A stretch of 64,000 nucleotides of DNA from an uncultured Pelagibacteraceae bacterium (GCA_902623495.1 CACNTW010000005.1:1-64000), one strand, 5' to 3'. Shown: positions 7,359-17,930, counted from the first letter of the stretch. A program made the numbers and translations. Notes: generated by a model from the letters alone, not told the origin.

Positions 7359-9422
7359 TTATGCTTCTATTTTTGAAAAGTTAAAATAATTATCGAAGCT
7401 TTTACACAACATTTTTAAAAGTTCTAGTCTGTTTTTTTTAATTAATTCTTCATGATCATTAACTATTACATTATCAAAAAACTCATTAACCTCTATTTTG
7501 GCACTTGAGAGTGTTTTAAGACTTTCATCATAATCCTCGTCTCTACCTATGCTTGAAAAATACTTTCTTATAGCATGTATTTTTTTATAAAGATTTTTTT
7601 CATAATCATTTTTAAAGAGACCAGGATCGGCAGAACCTACAATTTCTAGTTTTGATTTACTTTCACTATTTAAAATGTTTGCAGATCTTTTATAAATTGC
7701 AACAACATCAAGACCGAAATCTTTTTTAATATTTTTATTCAAATTTAATGATTTATTAAAAATTTTTAGTAAATCATCTATTCCATAAGAATTAGTGGAG
7801 CATTCAATAATATCCGGCCTAACATTTTTTTCTTTTAAATAATTTTTTAATCTATCTAAAATAAAATCTCCCAATTCCTCATTTATCAATTTTGAATCAA
7901 AAGAATAATTTTGTTCTTTGTATAAATTTATTGAATAATTTATTAGATCTCTTAATTTTATTTTTTTCTGATTTTCAATTATTAACCTTAATAAACTAAT
8001 TGCCATTCTTCTTAAAGCATAAGGATCTTTTGAACTAGTTGGTTTGAGATTAATACCAAAAAATCCAACTAAAGAGTCTATTTTGTCACTTAACGATAAT
8101 GCTATACTGTATGGTTTTTTTGGAACTTTACTATCAATGCCACTTGGTAAGTAATGCTCTGAAACAGCTAAACTTATTTCTTCGTCAAAACCTTGCTCTC
8201 TTGCGAAATATCCACCCATCACGCCTTGTAATTCGGGAAACTCTCCAACTAAATCCGACATCAAATCTACTTTGCAAATTGAGGATGCAATTTCTATCTT
8301 TTCTTTACTTATTAAAAGTTCATCTGATATTATTCCGCTAAGTTTTCTTACTCTTTGTATTTTATCAAAATAACTTCCCAACCCTTTAAAATAATTAATT
8401 TGCTTCAATCTAGACACCTGTTTAACTAAATTTTGAGACTTATTTCTATTCCAAAAAAATTCTGCATCTGCCAACCTTGCATCTACAACATTTTGATTTC
8501 CTAATTTAACTAATCCCTTTTTGTCTTTGCAATCTGCTACAACTATAAAATTATTTGTTATTTTGTTTTTGCTATCAAATGTAGGAAAATATTTTTGGTG
8601 ATGCTGCATCGTAATAATTAGTATTTCTTGGGGAATTTCTAAAAATTTCTTATTAAACTCACATACTAAAATTTTTGGTTTTTCAACAATATTTATTATT
8701 TCGTCTATAAGTTTTTCATTCACGTTTATATAAATTTTTTTTTGATTAGTTGCCTTGTTTATTTCTTTAATTATAAATTCTTCCCTTTTATCTTGATCAA
8801 TTGTTACTCCTTTTTGTTTAAAAAATTTTATATAAGATTTAAAATCATTAAAACTTTTTACTTCATCTTCTAGATCTTTATCTGTAAAAGTTTTATTTGA
8901 ACTATGTAAATGGCTTAATTTAAATTCAATTATTTTTTTATCAAATAAAGCTAATATTGATTTTAACGGTCTTCCCCAATATAAATCATGATTGCCCCAT
9001 TTCATTGATTTTTTCCATGAAATTTTTAAAAGTAAACTTGCTATACTCTCCTTTAATAAGTCGTATGTTTTTATTTTTTGCGATGGTTTATTGTAGAAGT
9101 AGAATATGCCTTTTTCAGTGCTTTTTTTGAAAACTTTTTCTTTACTTATTTTATTGGATTTTAAAAATCCTTCCAAAGCCTTTTCTGGAGCATTTATGTT
9201 AGGACCTCTAATTTCCTCTGCTTTTTTTATTACATCTTTAGATATCTTATTTATATGAACAATGAGCCTATTTGGAGTTGAATAAGAATTAATTTTACCT
9301 TTAACAATGATTTCATTATCATCAAAAAATTTTTTAAAAATTTGTGTTAATTCATTTCTAGCATTGATTTGTAATCTTGAAGGTATTTCTTCACTAAATA
9401 ATTCAAGGAAAAATTCAGACAT
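7359..9422 (-). CDS. glyS: Glycyl-tRNA synthetase beta subunit
   Basis: This is the large subunit of the bacterial alpha2beta2 glycyl-tRNA synthetase, which recognises tRNA-Gly. The 687 residues are the usual length. Recognisable stretches are the N-terminal FFLELFSEEIPSR, an ITMQHHQKYFP motif, the DLMSDLVGEFPELQGVMG segment and SEHYLPSG, followed by an HD-like region and a C-terminal anticodon-binding helical domain. It lies 1 base after glyQ, so the two subunits are translated from one message. Confidence 0.96.
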   Translation of the reverse strand: MSEFFLELFSEEIPSRLQINARNELTQIFKKFFDDNEIIVKGKINSYSTPNRLIVHINKISKDVIKKAEEIRGPNINAPEKALEGFLKSNKISKEKVFKKSTEKGIFYFYNKPSQKIKTYDLLKESIASLLLKISWKKSMKWGNHDLYWGRPLKSILALFDKKIIEFKLSHLHSSNKTFTDKDLEDEVKSFNDFKSYIKFFKQKGVTIDQDKREEFIIKEINKATNQKKIYINVNEKLIDEIINIVEKPKILVCEFNKKFLEIPQEILIITMQHHQKYFPTFDSKNKITNNFIVVADCKDKKGLVKLGNQNVVDARLADAEFFWNRNKSQNLVKQVSRLKQINYFKGLGSYFDKIQRVRKLSGIISDELLISKEKIEIASSICKVDLMSDLVGEFPELQGVMGGYFAREQGFDEEISLAVSEHYLPSGIDSKVPKKPYSIALSLSDKIDSLVGFFGINLKPTSSKDPYALRRMAISLLRLIIENQKKIKLRDLINYSINLYKEQNYSFDSKLINEELGDFILDRLKNYLKEKNVRPDIIECSTNSYGIDDLLKIFNKSLNLNKNIKKDFGLDVVAIYKRSANILNSESKSKLEIVGSADPGLFKNDYEKNLYKKIHAIRKYFSSIGRDEDYDESLKTLSSAKIEVNEFFDNVIVNDHEELIKKNRLELLKMLCKSFDNYFNFSKIEA

Positions 9423-9423
9423 T

Positions 9424-10308
9424 TTAATTTTGTGTTTCTACCCAGATTTTTCCAATTTCTCTTGTCAGATTTCTGATCCTTGCAATATATTCTGCTCTTT
9501 GAGCAACACTTATAACTCCTCTAGCATCTAAAATATTGAACACATGACTTGATTTTAAACATTGATCATATGCTGGAAGAGAAATTTTCTTTTCAATTAA
9601 TGATTTTGCTTCTTCTTCGAGCATATCAAAAATTTTAAATAATTTATCTGTGTTTGCATACTCAAAATTATAGGCTGAAAATTCTTTTTCAGCTTGATGA
9701 AAAACATCTTTGTATAAAACTCCCTCATCATTCCAAATTAAATCAAAAACATTATTTTTACCTTGAATAAACATACATAATCTCTCTAAACCATAAGTAA
9801 TTTCAACAGATATTGGATTGCATTCCATACCTGCCATTTGTTGAAAATAAGTAAATTGAGTAACTTCCATACCATCACACCAAACTTCCCATCCAAGACC
9901 AGCAGCACCTAAGGTTGGACTTTCCCAATCATCCTCTACAAATCTGATATCGTGCTCTTCGTATTTAATACCTACTGATGAAAGGCTATTAAGATACTTT
10001 TTTTTAATATCTTTTGGTGAAGGTTTAATTAAAACTTGAAATTGATAATAGTGTTGCAAACGATTAGGATTTTCTCCATACCTTCCATCTGTTGGTCTTC
10101 TTGATGGTTGAACGTAAGCTGTTTTCCACGGTTTAGAACCTAATGATCTTAGAGTTGTTGCTGGGTGAAATGTTCCTGCTCCAACTTCTAAATCATAAGG
10201 TTGTAAAATAACGCAACCTTTTTTTGACCAGTACTTTTGAAGATTTAAAATTGTATCCTGAAAAGAAATAAATGATTTTGGATTTTTTGTTTTTTTTTTA
10301 GAAACCAT
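9424..10308 (-). CDS. glyQ: Glycyl-tRNA synthetase alpha subunit
   Basis: The alpha subunit carries the class II catalytic core that activates glycine. The 294 residues contain the strongly conserved [12 protein letters not shown] and [19 protein letters not shown] at the N terminus, the [20 protein letters not shown] motif 2 region, and the [12 protein letters not shown] and EITYGLERL segments. Its start overlaps the end of the upstream S49 peptidase by 11 bases. A bacterial two-subunit GlyRS, not the archaeal single-chain form, is therefore used. Confidence 0.97.
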   Translation of the reverse strand: MVSKKKTKNPKSFISFQDTILNLQKYWSKKGCVILQPYDLEVGAGTFHPATTLRSLGSKPWKTAYVQPSRRPTDGRYGENPNRLQHYYQFQVLIKPSPKDIKKKYLNSLSSVGIKYEEHDIRFVEDDWESPTLGAAGLGWEVWCDGMEVTQFTYFQQMAGMECNPISVEITYGLERLCMFIQGKNNVFDLIWNDEGVLYKDVFHQAEKEFSAYNFEYANTDKLFKIFDMLEEEAKSLIEKKISLPAYDQCLKSSHVFNILDARGVISVAQRAEYIARIRNLTREIGKIWVETQN

Positions 10309-11104
10309 ATTTTTGCCAAATAGATCTTTCTTCTAAAACACTTATCAATTTATCCGCATGGTCTTCGGAAGACGAAAGTTTTTTGGCAAGCCATCCTTTT
10401 GACTTTTCAAATTTTTTAATTTCAACATCTTCACCAAATTTTTCTCTCAATATCTGTTCTGCATTCCCTAATCCATCTATCAAACCAAGTTTTAAAGATG
10501 TTTTGCCAGACCAAAATTCTCCAGAAAAAAGTTCAACATCAGTTTTGTTTAATTTTGTTGATCTACTTTCCTCTACAACATTAATAAATTCTTGGTGAAG
10601 TTCCAATTGAATATTTTTTAATCTTTGAATGTCCTCTTCTTTCTCGTCTAAAAAAGGGTCTAGAGTGCTTTTATTTTTTCCTGCTGTATAAACCCTTCTT
10701 TGAACACCTATTTTTTGAATTAAATCTTTAAAACCAAAAGAAGAATAAATTACTCCTATTGATCCGATTATAGAACTTGCATTAGCATAAATCTCATCAC
10801 CTGCGCATGCAATTAGATAGCCTCCAGATGCAGCAACATCTTCAGCAAAAACTATTACTTTTTTTTTGTTTTTCTTAGACTGCTCTCTAATAAATTTATA
10901 TATTAGATGTGATTGAACGGGTGAACCACCTGGTGAATTAATTGAAATTGCAACAGCCTCTGCTTTTTTTACTGAAAAAGCTTTTTTTATCATTTCTTCT
11001 TGAGAGGAATATTCTATCCCTTGTTTAAACTTTCCAACATTTCCTATGACGCCGGTAAGTCTTAAATGACTAACAATTTTTTTTTTTTTAAAAAATGAAA
11101 ACAT
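10298..11104 (-). CDS. S49-family serine protease (SppA/SohB-like)
   Basis: Members of family S49 cleave signal peptides or membrane proteins with a Ser-Lys dyad. The 268-residue product is the short form with one catalytic domain: SINSPGGSP near residue 55, the nucleophile in AASGGYL (S93), SIGSIGVI, and the general base in YTAGKNKS (K145) before LDPF. Although the family is usually membrane-anchored, no convincing signal peptide or membrane helix is seen at the very basic N terminus (FFKKKK), so it may be peripheral or cytosolic. It opens the run that continues with glyQ, glyS and ppdK. The 108-base divergent spacer to ispB should hold both promoters. Confidence 0.88.
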   Translation of the reverse strand: MFSFFKKKKIVSHLRLTGVIGNVGKFKQGIEYSSQEEMIKKAFSVKKAEAVAISINSPGGSPVQSHLIYKFIREQSKKNKKKVIVFAEDVAASGGYLIACAGDEIYANASSIIGSIGVIYSSFGFKDLIQKIGVQRRVYTAGKNKSTLDPFLDEKEEDIQRLKNIQLELHQEFINVVEESRSTKLNKTDVELFSGEFWSGKTSLKLGLIDGLGNAEQILREKFGEDVEIKKFEKSKGWLAKKLSSSEDHADKLISVLEERSIWQKYGF

Positions 11105-11212
11105 ACAAATGATTATAAAAAATTTACTTAATTATAAAGCTACTTATAGTTGAAGAATTAGGTGCGTCAATTGATAAGTATATTAATAAACTTAATGTAA
11201 TATTTTGAATTT

Positions 11213-12226
11213 ATGGGTTCAGTAGTTCAATTAAAAAAGCAAATAACTAATGCGTATACAGATTTAGTAAATTCTGTTGATGAAAAACTAAGTTTAGTTG
11301 AAGACAAAATTTCTTATAAATTAGATAGTAAAGTTGAGCTTGTTAAAGAAATGACAGCTTACCACATGACTAGTGGAGGTAAAAGATTAAGAGCATTGCT
11401 TACTTTGGAGTGTGCTAAATTGTGTGGATATACAAAAGGTAGTAGAGATGTGAACCTAGCTGCATGTGTTGAACTTATACACGCAGCAACTCTTATGCAT
11501 GATGATGTAATTGACAGCGCAGATTTAAGAAGAGGCAAAAAAACTACAAATAAAATTTGGGGAAATCAGTCATCAATTCTTGTTGGGGACTATTTATTAA
11601 GTAGATGTTTTGAAATGATGGTTGAGGATGGAAGTATTGAAGTATTAAAACTTTTATCTTCTACATCATCAACTATTGCTCAAGGAGAAGTTTTGCAATT
11701 ACAACATAAAGGTGACTCAGAAATGTTAGAAGATACATATTTAAATATAATTTCTTCTAAAACTGCAGCTTTATTTTCAGCATCTTCAAAAGTTGGGTCG
11801 ATAATTACTGATAGAGATAATAAATTTAAAGATGCACTAGAATTCTATGGAAAGAACCTTGGATTAACATTTCAAATTGCAGATGACACACTTGACTATA
11901 ACTCAGAATTGAAAATGTTTGGTAAAGAGATAGGGAAAGATTTCTTTGAGGGCAAGGTTACTCTCCCGATTATTCTATTACATCAAAAATTATCTTCAGA
12001 TGAAAAATTAGTTTTAAAAAAAATATTTGAACAAAATATCAGATCTAAAGAGCAATTTGACTATGTTCTTACATTGGTAAAAAAATATAATATAATTAAT
12101 GAGTGTTACAAAAAAGCGGAGCACTATATAAGTTTAGCATCAAATTCATTGAGTATATTTCAAGATTGTGAAGAAAAAACTATACTCAAAAATTTAACTT
12201 CATTTAGTATTAATAGAAAATTTTAA
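11213..12226 (+). CDS. ispB: Long-chain polyprenyl diphosphate synthase (IspB-like)
   Basis: This trans-prenyltransferase builds the long isoprenoid tail of ubiquinone by adding isopentenyl units. Both aspartate-rich motifs are present, DDVID at residues 97-101 followed by LRRGKKT, and the second as DDTLDY late in the protein. GGKRLRALL is the isopentenyl-binding segment. A length of 337 and similarity to octaprenyl/decaprenyl synthases distinguish it from the shorter farnesyl-type enzyme at 15872. Its last 4 bases overlap the end of convergent pdxH. Chain length cannot be read reliably from the sequence. Confidence 0.9.
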   Translation: MGSVVQLKKQITNAYTDLVNSVDEKLSLVEDKISYKLDSKVELVKEMTAYHMTSGGKRLRALLTLECAKLCGYTKGSRDVNLAACVELIHAATLMHDDVIDSADLRRGKKTTNKIWGNQSSILVGDYLLSRCFEMMVEDGSIEVLKLLSSTSSTIAQGEVLQLQHKGDSEMLEDTYLNIISSKTAALFSASSKVGSIITDRDNKFKDALEFYGKNLGLTFQIADDTLDYNSELKMFGKEIGKDFFEGKVTLPIILLHQKLSSDEKLVLKKIFEQNIRSKEQFDYVLTLVKKYNIINECYKKAEHYISLASNSLSIFQDCEEKTILKNLTSFSINRKF

Positions 12227-12846
12227 GGTGATAAGAGAATTTTTTTCCAATCATTATTTTCTTTAATATATTTTAATCTTTCGTGAATTCTATTTTCGCC
12301 ATCTAACCAAAATTCAATTTCGTGGTGTTTTAACCTCCATCCTGACCAATGATCAGGTCTTGGAACATTATTTTCATCTTTATAGAGATCTTTAAATTTT
12401 TTTATAGATTGGTTTAGCTCTTCTCTATCTTTTAAAATTGAACTCTGATTTGATGCCCATGCACCAATTCTACTTCCGTAACTTCTGGATTTATAATAAT
12501 TATCAGCTTCTTCATCAGAAACTTTTTCAGCAGTGCCAACTATTCGAATTTGTCTGAGTAAACTTTTCCAATGAAAGCACATCGAAATGTTTGGATTCTG
12601 CTTTATAGAGTTTCCCTTATTACTATTAAAGTTAGTGTAAAAAACAAATCCATCTTCTCCATAATCTTTGAGCAATACCATTCTTACATTCGGATAACCT
12701 TTTTCATTAATTGTGCCTAGAGCTAATGCATTTGGATCATTTATTTCTGTTTTCTTTGCCTCGTTGTACCATTCAGTGAATAATCGTATTGGATTATCGA
12801 GATCTAGAAAGCATTTATCTAACCCTAAAGAATTTTTTTCGTTCAT
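12223..12846 (-). CDS. pdxH: Pyridoxamine 5'-phosphate oxidase
   Basis: PdxH oxidises pyridoxine or pyridoxamine 5'-phosphate to pyridoxal 5'-phosphate using FMN. The 207 residues show the standard order: NAMALGT-like ALALGTINEKG, RMVLLKDYGEDGFVFYTN with FMN contacts, NSNKG, the FHWKSLLRQIRI strand, SRSYGSRIGAWAS, and the C-terminal WSGWRL and RIHERL motifs that bind FMN and the substrate. It stands alone between ispB and aroC and is divergent from aroC with 32 bases between the starts. Confidence 0.96.
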   Translation of the reverse strand: MNEKNSLGLDKCFLDLDNPIRLFTEWYNEAKKTEINDPNALALGTINEKGYPNVRMVLLKDYGEDGFVFYTNFNSNKGNSIKQNPNISMCFHWKSLLRQIRIVGTAEKVSDEEADNYYKSRSYGSRIGAWASNQSSILKDREELNQSIKKFKDLYKDENNVPRPDHWSGWRLKHHEIEFWLDGENRIHERLKYIKENNDWKKILLSP

Positions 12847-12866
12847 AATTTAACCAAAATAATTTA

Positions 12867-12872
12867 TATAAT
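12867..12872 (+). promoter_or_regulatory. Possible -10 box of aroC
   Basis: TATAAT ends 6 bases before the aroC ATG at 12879, so transcription would begin at or next to the start codon and yield a leaderless message. A second TATAAT at 12875 overlaps the ATG. No clear -35 element is seen. The AT-rich background makes single boxes weak evidence. Confidence 0.3.
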
Positions 12873-12878
12873 AATATA

Positions 12879-13964
12879 ATGTCTTTTAATACATTTGGAA
12901 AATTTTTTCGATTTACTACTTGGGGTGAGTCCCACGGTCCAGCAATAGGATGTGTTGTTGATGGATGTCCTCCAAATATCAAGATTAATATTAAAGACAT
13001 CCAGTTAGAATTAAATAAAAGGAAGCCTGGTCAGTCTAAATTCACAACCCAAAGAAAAGAGGATGATAGAGTGGAAATTTTATCAGGGACATTTGAGGGC
13101 AAAACAACTGGTACGCCCATCTCAATGATTATATTTAATAAAGATATGCGTTCTAAGGATTATAAAAATATTAAAGATAAATTTAGACCTGGTCATGCTG
13201 ATTATACATACTTTAAAAAATACGGAATTAGAGATTATAGAGGTGGAGGTAGACAATCAGCAAGAGAGACAGCCTCGAGAGTGGCAGCAGGGGCAATAGC
13301 AAAACAAGTTTTGCAAAATATTATTGGGAAAAGATACAGTGTAATTGGAGCAGTAACACAGTTAGGAATACTAGGATGTGACACAGAAAAGTGGAATGAC
13401 AAATTCATTGCAAAAAACCCTTTATTTTGCCCTGATAAAACAGTTTTAAAATTATGGGAAAAATATTTACTTGGAATAAGAAAAGCTGGCTCATCATGTG
13501 GGGCTATTATTGAAGTGAGAGCAAGAGGTGTACCTGTCGGATTAGGAGCTCCAATTTATTCTAAATTAGATATGGATTTGGCATCAGCTATGATGAGTAT
13601 TAATGCTGTAAAAGGTGTTAATATTGGATCTGGAATGAACTCTGCTCAACTTTCTGGTGAACAAAATTCTGATGAAATGTCTCAAACAGGAAAGAAAACA
13701 AAATTTAAATCAAATAATGCTGGGGGAATTCTTGGAGGAATTTCTAGTGGTCAAGAAATAATTGTTTCATTTGCAGTAAAACCGACTTCATCAATTCTTT
13801 CTCAAAGAAAAACAATTAATAAATTTGGAAAAAATACTTCTATTTCAGTCACAGGTAGACATGATCCATGTGTAGGTATTAGAGCGGTACCTATAGGTGA
13901 AGCAATGATGCATTGTGTAATTCTTGATCACTACTTAATGAATAAAGCTCAATGTGGTAATTAA
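12879..13964 (+). CDS. aroC: Chorismate synthase
   Basis: AroC eliminates phosphate from EPSP to give chorismate, the branch-point precursor of aromatic amino acids and folate, using reduced FMN. Signatures are [12 protein letters not shown] at residue 11, [48 protein letters not shown] and the C-terminal [19 protein letters not shown] length of 361 is normal. It ends overlapping convergent dxs by 4 bases. No other shikimate gene is in the window. Confidence 0.97.
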   Translation: MSFNTFGKFFRFTTWGESHGPAIGCVVDGCPPNIKINIKDIQLELNKRKPGQSKFTTQRKEDDRVEILSGTFEGKTTGTPISMIIFNKDMRSKDYKNIKDKFRPGHADYTYFKKYGIRDYRGGGRQSARETASRVAAGAIAKQVLQNIIGKRYSVIGAVTQLGILGCDTEKWNDKFIAKNPLFCPDKTVLKLWEKYLLGIRKAGSSCGAIIEVRARGVPVGLGAPIYSKLDMDLASAMMSINAVKGVNIGSGMNSAQLSGEQNSDEMSQTGKKTKFKSNNAGGILGGISSGQEIIVSFAVKPTSSILSQRKTINKFGKNTSISVTGRHDPCVGIRAVPIGEAMMHCVILDHYLMNKAQCGN

Positions 13965-15871
13965 TTAGTTTTTTTAATTACAACTTTAGAATTTAAAGTT
14001 TCTAGAACTTTCGCTTCAATGGATTTAGCATCTAAACCAGCTTCTTTGTACATTTCTTCTGGTTTATCTTGGTCTAAAAATTTATCAGGCAAAATCATTG
14101 ATCTAAATTTTAAATTAGAATCTAATAAATTCTTTTCATTTAAGAAATGATTTACATGGGCTCCAAAACCTCCAATAGAACCTTCTTCCAATGTAATTAG
14201 CACTTCATGATTTATTGCAACTTGCCACATAAGATTTTCATCCAGAGGTTTTGCAAATCTAGCATCTATAATTGTTGGATTAATTCCCATTTTTTTTAAA
14301 CTTTCTTCAGCCAATAAACATTCTTTTAATCTGTTTCCAAAACTTACTAGGGCAACTTTTTTTCCTTCTCTTATAACTCTTCCTTTTCCAATATCTATTT
14401 TTTCGTTGATATCGGGTAATTCTAAACCTGCTCCATTTCCTCTTGGATATCTAAATGCACACGGTTTATTATTAATATCCACTGAAGTATTGACCATTCT
14501 TACTAATTCTGCTTCATCACTTGCTGCCATAACAATAAAATTAGGTAAAGTTGATAAATATGTAATATCAAAAGCACCTGCGTGAGTAGCTCCATCAGCA
14601 CCCACTAGACCGGCTCTATCTATAGCAAATCTTACTGGTAAACTTTGAATTGCAACATCATGAATTACTTGATCATAAGCTCTTTGTAAAAATGTTGAAT
14701 AGATAGCTGCATATGGCTTATAACCTTCTGTGGCTAAACCTGCAGCAAAAGTAACTGCATGTTGTTCAGCAATTCCAACATCAAATGTTCTATCCGGGAA
14801 AACTTTACTAAATGCATCCATTCCTGTTCCTGAAGGCATAGCTGCAGTTATACCTACAATTTTACTGTCTTTCTTTGCATGCTCTATTAATGTACTTGCA
14901 AATACCTTTGTAAAAGCAGGAGCTTTGGTTGTTGATTTTTGTTGAACTCCAGTTTTAACATCAAATTTTGTTACACCATGATATTTATCATCGGATTTTT
15001 CAGCAAAACTATAGCCTTTACCTTTTTGAGTTTTTATATGAATTAGTATTGGACCATTATGATTGCTTTCTTTTGCATTTTTTAAAATTGGCAATAGAAC
15101 ATCTAAATCATGACCATCAATTGGACCAACATAATAAAAACCTAATGAATTAAATAATGTACCCCCTGTAACAGCTGATCTCAAAAAATCCTCAGCCTTT
15201 CCAGCCTTTTTGCTAAATCTTTTTGAAAAGGATGAAATAATCATTTTAACTGTCTCTCTTAAACTAAAATAAATCTTACCTGAAAATATTTTAGCAAGGT
15301 AAGATTTCATTGCACCAACTGGTTTTGCAATTGACATATCATTGTCATTCAAAATTACGATCATTTTAGTTTTTGAGTCTCCAGCATTATTCATAGCTTC
15401 ATATGCCATTCCTGCACTCATCGCACCGTCGCCAATAACTGCTATAACCTGATCTGATTTATTTGATAGTTTATTTGCTGTTGCAATGCCTAGTCCAGCA
15501 GAAATAGAAGTAGAACTATGAGCTGCACCAAAAGGATCAAATTCACTTTCTGATCGCTTTGTAAAACCAGATAAACCACTTCCTTGTCGTAAAGTTCGTA
15601 TTTTATCTTTTCTTCCTGTTAAAATTTTGTGGGGATAAGATTGATGACCAACATCCCATATCAATTTGTCCTTTGGAGTATCAAATATATGATGAAGTGC
15701 TACTGTTAATTCTACGACACCCAAACCTGCACCTAAATGACCGCCTGTTTTTGAAACAGCATCAATCATTTCATTTCTTACTTCATCTGATAGAACTTTT
15801 AATTCTTCATTATTTAGTTTTTTTATATCTGAAGGAAAATTAATATTATTTAAATATTTATAATTCTGCAT
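13961..15871 (-). CDS. dxs: 1-deoxy-D-xylulose-5-phosphate synthase
   Basis: Dxs is the thiamin-diphosphate enzyme that joins pyruvate and glyceraldehyde 3-phosphate at the entry of the MEP isoprenoid pathway. At 636 residues it is full length: [14 protein letters not shown], the [18 protein letters not shown]hDP motif, [21 protein letters not shown], then the transketolase-like middle domain with [16 protein letters not shown] and [15 protein letters not shown], and a C-terminal domain ending in [10 protein letters not shown]. It is third in the operon xseB-ispA-dxs, with its start touching the ispA stop. The cofactor need links it to the thiamin genes thiD and thiE. Confidence 0.97.
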   Translation of the reverse strand: MQNYKYLNNINFPSDIKKLNNEELKVLSDEVRNEMIDAVSKTGGHLGAGLGVVELTVALHHIFDTPKDKLIWDVGHQSYPHKILTGRKDKIRTLRQGSGLSGFTKRSESEFDPFGAAHSSTSISAGLGIATANKLSNKSDQVIAVIGDGAMSAGMAYEAMNNAGDSKTKMIVILNDNDMSIAKPVGAMKSYLAKIFSGKIYFSLRETVKMIISSFSKRFSKKAGKAEDFLRSAVTGGTLFNSLGFYYVGPIDGHDLDVLLPILKNAKESNHNGPILIHIKTQKGKGYSFAEKSDDKYHGVTKFDVKTGVQQKSTTKAPAFTKVFASTLIEHAKKDSKIVGITAAMPSGTGMDAFSKVFPDRTFDVGIAEQHAVTFAAGLATEGYKPYAAIYSTFLQRAYDQVIHDVAIQSLPVRFAIDRAGLVGADGATHAGAFDITYLSTLPNFIVMAASDEAELVRMVNTSVDINNKPCAFRYPRGNGAGLELPDINEKIDIGKGRVIREGKKVALVSFGNRLKECLLAEESLKKMGINPTIIDARFAKPLDENLMWQVAINHEVLITLEEGSIGGFGAHVNHFLNEKNLLDSNLKFRSMILPDKFLDQDKPEEMYKEAGLDAKSIEAKVLETLNSKVVIKKTN

Positions 15872-16741
15872 TTATTTATTTCTACTTAATATAAATTCAA
15901 TTGTCTCTTTTAAATCACTAGCATTATTTCCATAGCCAACTAAACTATTAAATATTTCTTTTTTTAATTTTGATGCATATTTAATAGCATTTTCATACCC
16001 TAGTAAACTTATTAATGTTGCTTTTCCTCTTTTAGAGTCTTTATTTGTTTTTTTTCCTGCAGTCTTTGATGTGCTATTATAATCAATGAAATCATCTGCA
16101 ATTTGAAAAAGTAAACCGATTTTTTCACCAATGACTGAAAATTTTTTTATTTGATCTTTTTTATTTGTCAAAATAACCGGAGACAAACAGCTGAATGAAA
16201 ATAATTTTCCAGTCTTTTTAATCTCCATATTTATAACTTTTTGTTTAGAAACTTTTTTTCTTTCATAATTTAAATCCAAAAATTGACCTCCAGCTATTCC
16301 TTGGTGTCCTGATGATTGAGATATTAGATTTATTAAGGTTATTTTTTTATTATTATTTATATTGAACTTTGGATCAGATAAAATTTCAAAAGCCAATGTC
16401 AAAAGGGAGTTTCCAGCTAGAACCGCTGTTGACTCTCCGAATTTTTTATGTGTAGTCAATTTACCTCTTCTAATATCATCATCGTCCATACAAGGTAAAT
16501 CGTCATGTATTAGTGAATAAGCGTGTATACATTCAACGGCTGAACATAAATATAAAAGATATTTTTTTTCTAAATTAAAAATTTTTCCAACATCAAAAAT
16601 AAGCTTAGATCTTATTTTTTTTCCTCCAGGAAATAAACCATACTTAATAGGTGTTATTAGATCTGTTTTTTTTTGTTTTGCTAAGTAATTTTTTAAAAAT
16701 TTATTTACTTCATTTACAGTTTTAACTAATTTTTTTTTCAT
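15872..16741 (-). CDS. ispA: Short-chain prenyl diphosphate synthase (farnesyl type)
   Basis: This enzyme condenses isopentenyl and dimethylallyl diphosphates to farnesyl or geranylgeranyl diphosphate. It shows the first aspartate motif in the long form, DDLPCMDDDDIRRGK, which is typical of bacterial FPP synthases, and the second as FQIADDFIDY. GGKKIRSKL is the isopentenyl-binding segment. At 289 residues it is of IspA size and distinct from the longer IspB-like gene at 11213. The operon with xseB and dxs is widespread in proteobacteria and supports the role. It overlaps the end of xseB by 4 bases. Confidence 0.93.
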   Translation of the reverse strand: MKKKLVKTVNEVNKFLKNYLAKQKKTDLITPIKYGLFPGGKKIRSKLIFDVGKIFNLEKKYLLYLCSAVECIHAYSLIHDDLPCMDDDDIRRGKLTTHKKFGESTAVLAGNSLLTLAFEILSDPKFNINNNKKITLINLISQSSGHQGIAGGQFLDLNYERKKVSKQKVINMEIKKTGKLFSFSCLSPVILTNKKDQIKKFSVIGEKIGLLFQIADDFIDYNSTSKTAGKKTNKDSKRGKATLISLLGYENAIKYASKLKKEIFNSLVGYGNNASDLKETIEFILSRNK

Positions 16742-16974
16742 TTTTTTGAGGTTAATTCTTCGATTTTTAGCTTGGTACTTTCAGATATACTTTTTGAGTC
16801 CTTTTGAAATTTTTTCTCAATTAAATTATTTAACTTTATTAAATATTGATAATCTTCAATAGACTCTTCCAAATTTTTTTTATTTTCCAATTCTTTTATT
16901 AAACGATCTGCTATATCTGTGAGTTCACTCAAAGATTTTGAATCAATATCATCTGGCAAAATTTTTTCATTCAT
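16738..16974 (-). CDS. xseB: Exodeoxyribonuclease VII small subunit
   Basis: XseB is the small helical subunit that caps the XseA chains of exonuclease VII, which degrades single-stranded DNA. The 78-residue product has the family core: a LSELTDIADRLIKELE helix, LEESIEDYQYLIKLN with a conserved acidic stretch, and a second helix, with a variable tail. Its position before ispA and dxs is the classical one. The ATG lies inside one arm of an inverted repeat shared with divergent tsaC. xseA is not in the window. Confidence 0.88.
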   Translation of the reverse strand: MNEKILPDDIDSKSLSELTDIADRLIKELENKKNLEESIEDYQYLIKLNNLIEKKFQKDSKSISESTKLKIEELTSKK

Positions 16975-16998
16975 ATAATAATTTGTAATATTATATGA
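16971..16998. promoter_or_regulatory. Symmetric divergent promoter of xseB and tsaC
   Basis: A perfect 10-base inverted repeat (TCATATAATA and TATTATATGA, 8-base spacer) fills the 20-base gap between the two genes and includes both start codons. Each arm holds a TATAAT box: 16974-16979 for the plus strand and 16995-16990 for the minus strand. Each would start a transcript about 9 bases before its gene. The two -10 boxes cannot easily be occupied at once, so the genes may be expressed in alternation. This is inference from sequence only. Confidence 0.5.
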
Positions 16999-17930
16999 AA
17001 ATTAATGATTCAAATATTAAAAAAGCGGTAAAATATTTAAATAATAACGAATGTATTGGAATCCCTACGGAAACTGTCTATGGATTAGCTGCTAATGCCT
17101 ATTCTGATAAAGGTTCTAAAAGAATATTTAAATTAAAAGGAAGGCCTGCCGATAACCCCTTAATAGTTCATTATTATAATATTAAAGATTTGGAAAAAGA
17201 TTGTGAGACTAATACTTTATTTTACAAACTTTATAATTCATTATGCCCCGGGCCAATTACATTTATATTAAAACTAAAAAATGAAAGCAAAATTTCAAAA
17301 TACGTTACTAATAAAAAAAAAACCTTAGGTGTAAGGTTTCCAAGTCACAGAACCGCTAGATTATTATTAAAATATTTAAAATATCCGTTAGCAGCACCAA
17401 GCGCAAATATCTCTGAAGGGATAAGTCCAGTGACAAAAGATGATGTATATGATGAATTTGGAGAAAAAATTAAATTTATTCTAGAAGGCGGAAGATCAAA
17501 AGTTGGTGTTGAATCTACGATAATAAGTTTAGTCAAAAAACCTCAAATTTTAAGACTGGGTGGTTTAGATATTTCTATATTAAATAAAAAATTAAAAACA
17601 AAATTAAAAATTAAATTGCACAATAAAAGCAGTATAAATTCTCCAGGAAGAGGAAGAATTCATTACTCACCAGGTATACCTATTAGATTAAACGCAGTTA
17701 AAATAAAAAAAGACGAAGCTTTTATTCTAATTAAGAAGAAAAAAGAAAATAATAAGAATTATTTTTACTTAAGTAAGACAAATAATCTAATGGAGAGCGT
17801 TAAAAATTTATATAAAACATTAAGAAAAATTAAAAAGTTAGGCTACAAGAAGATAGCTGTACAAAGAATACCAAACCAAAACTTTGGATTAGTTATTAAC
17901 GATAGACTTTTTAGAGCATCAAAAAAATGA
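16995..17930 (+). CDS. L-threonylcarbamoyladenylate synthase (Sua5 type)
   Basis: The enzyme makes threonylcarbamoyl-AMP from threonine, bicarbonate and ATP, the first step of the t6A modification at position 37 of ANN-decoding tRNAs. The N-terminal YrdC domain (about 1-195) shows IPTETVYGLAANA, KLKGRPADNPLIVH, CPGPITFIL, GVRFPSH, AAPSANISEGISP and GVESTIISL. A C-terminal extension of about 110 residues (LNSPGRGRIHYSPG onward) is the Sua5 domain, so this is the long Sua5/YwlC type, not short TsaC. The ABC ATPase start overlaps its stop by 4 bases. Confidence 0.92.
   Translation: MKINDSNIKKAVKYLNNNECIGIPTETVYGLAANAYSDKGSKRIFKLKGRPADNPLIVHYYNIKDLEKDCETNTLFYKLYNSLCPGPITFILKLKNESKISKYVTNKKKTLGVRFPSHRTARLLLKYLKYPLAAPSANISEGISPVTKDDVYDEFGEKIKFILEGGRSKVGVESTIISLVKKPQILRLGGLDISILNKKLKTKLKIKLHNKSSINSPGRGRIHYSPGIPIRLNAVKIKKDEAFILIKKKKENNKNYFYLSKTNNLMESVKNLYKTLRKIKKLGYKKIAVQRIPNQNFGLVINDRLFRASKK

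Noticed and set aside
15872..16741. Second polyprenyl synthase taken as a duplicate of ispB
   Set aside because: The DDLPCMDDDD motif and operon with xseB and dxs make it the short-chain FPP-type enzyme, not a copy.
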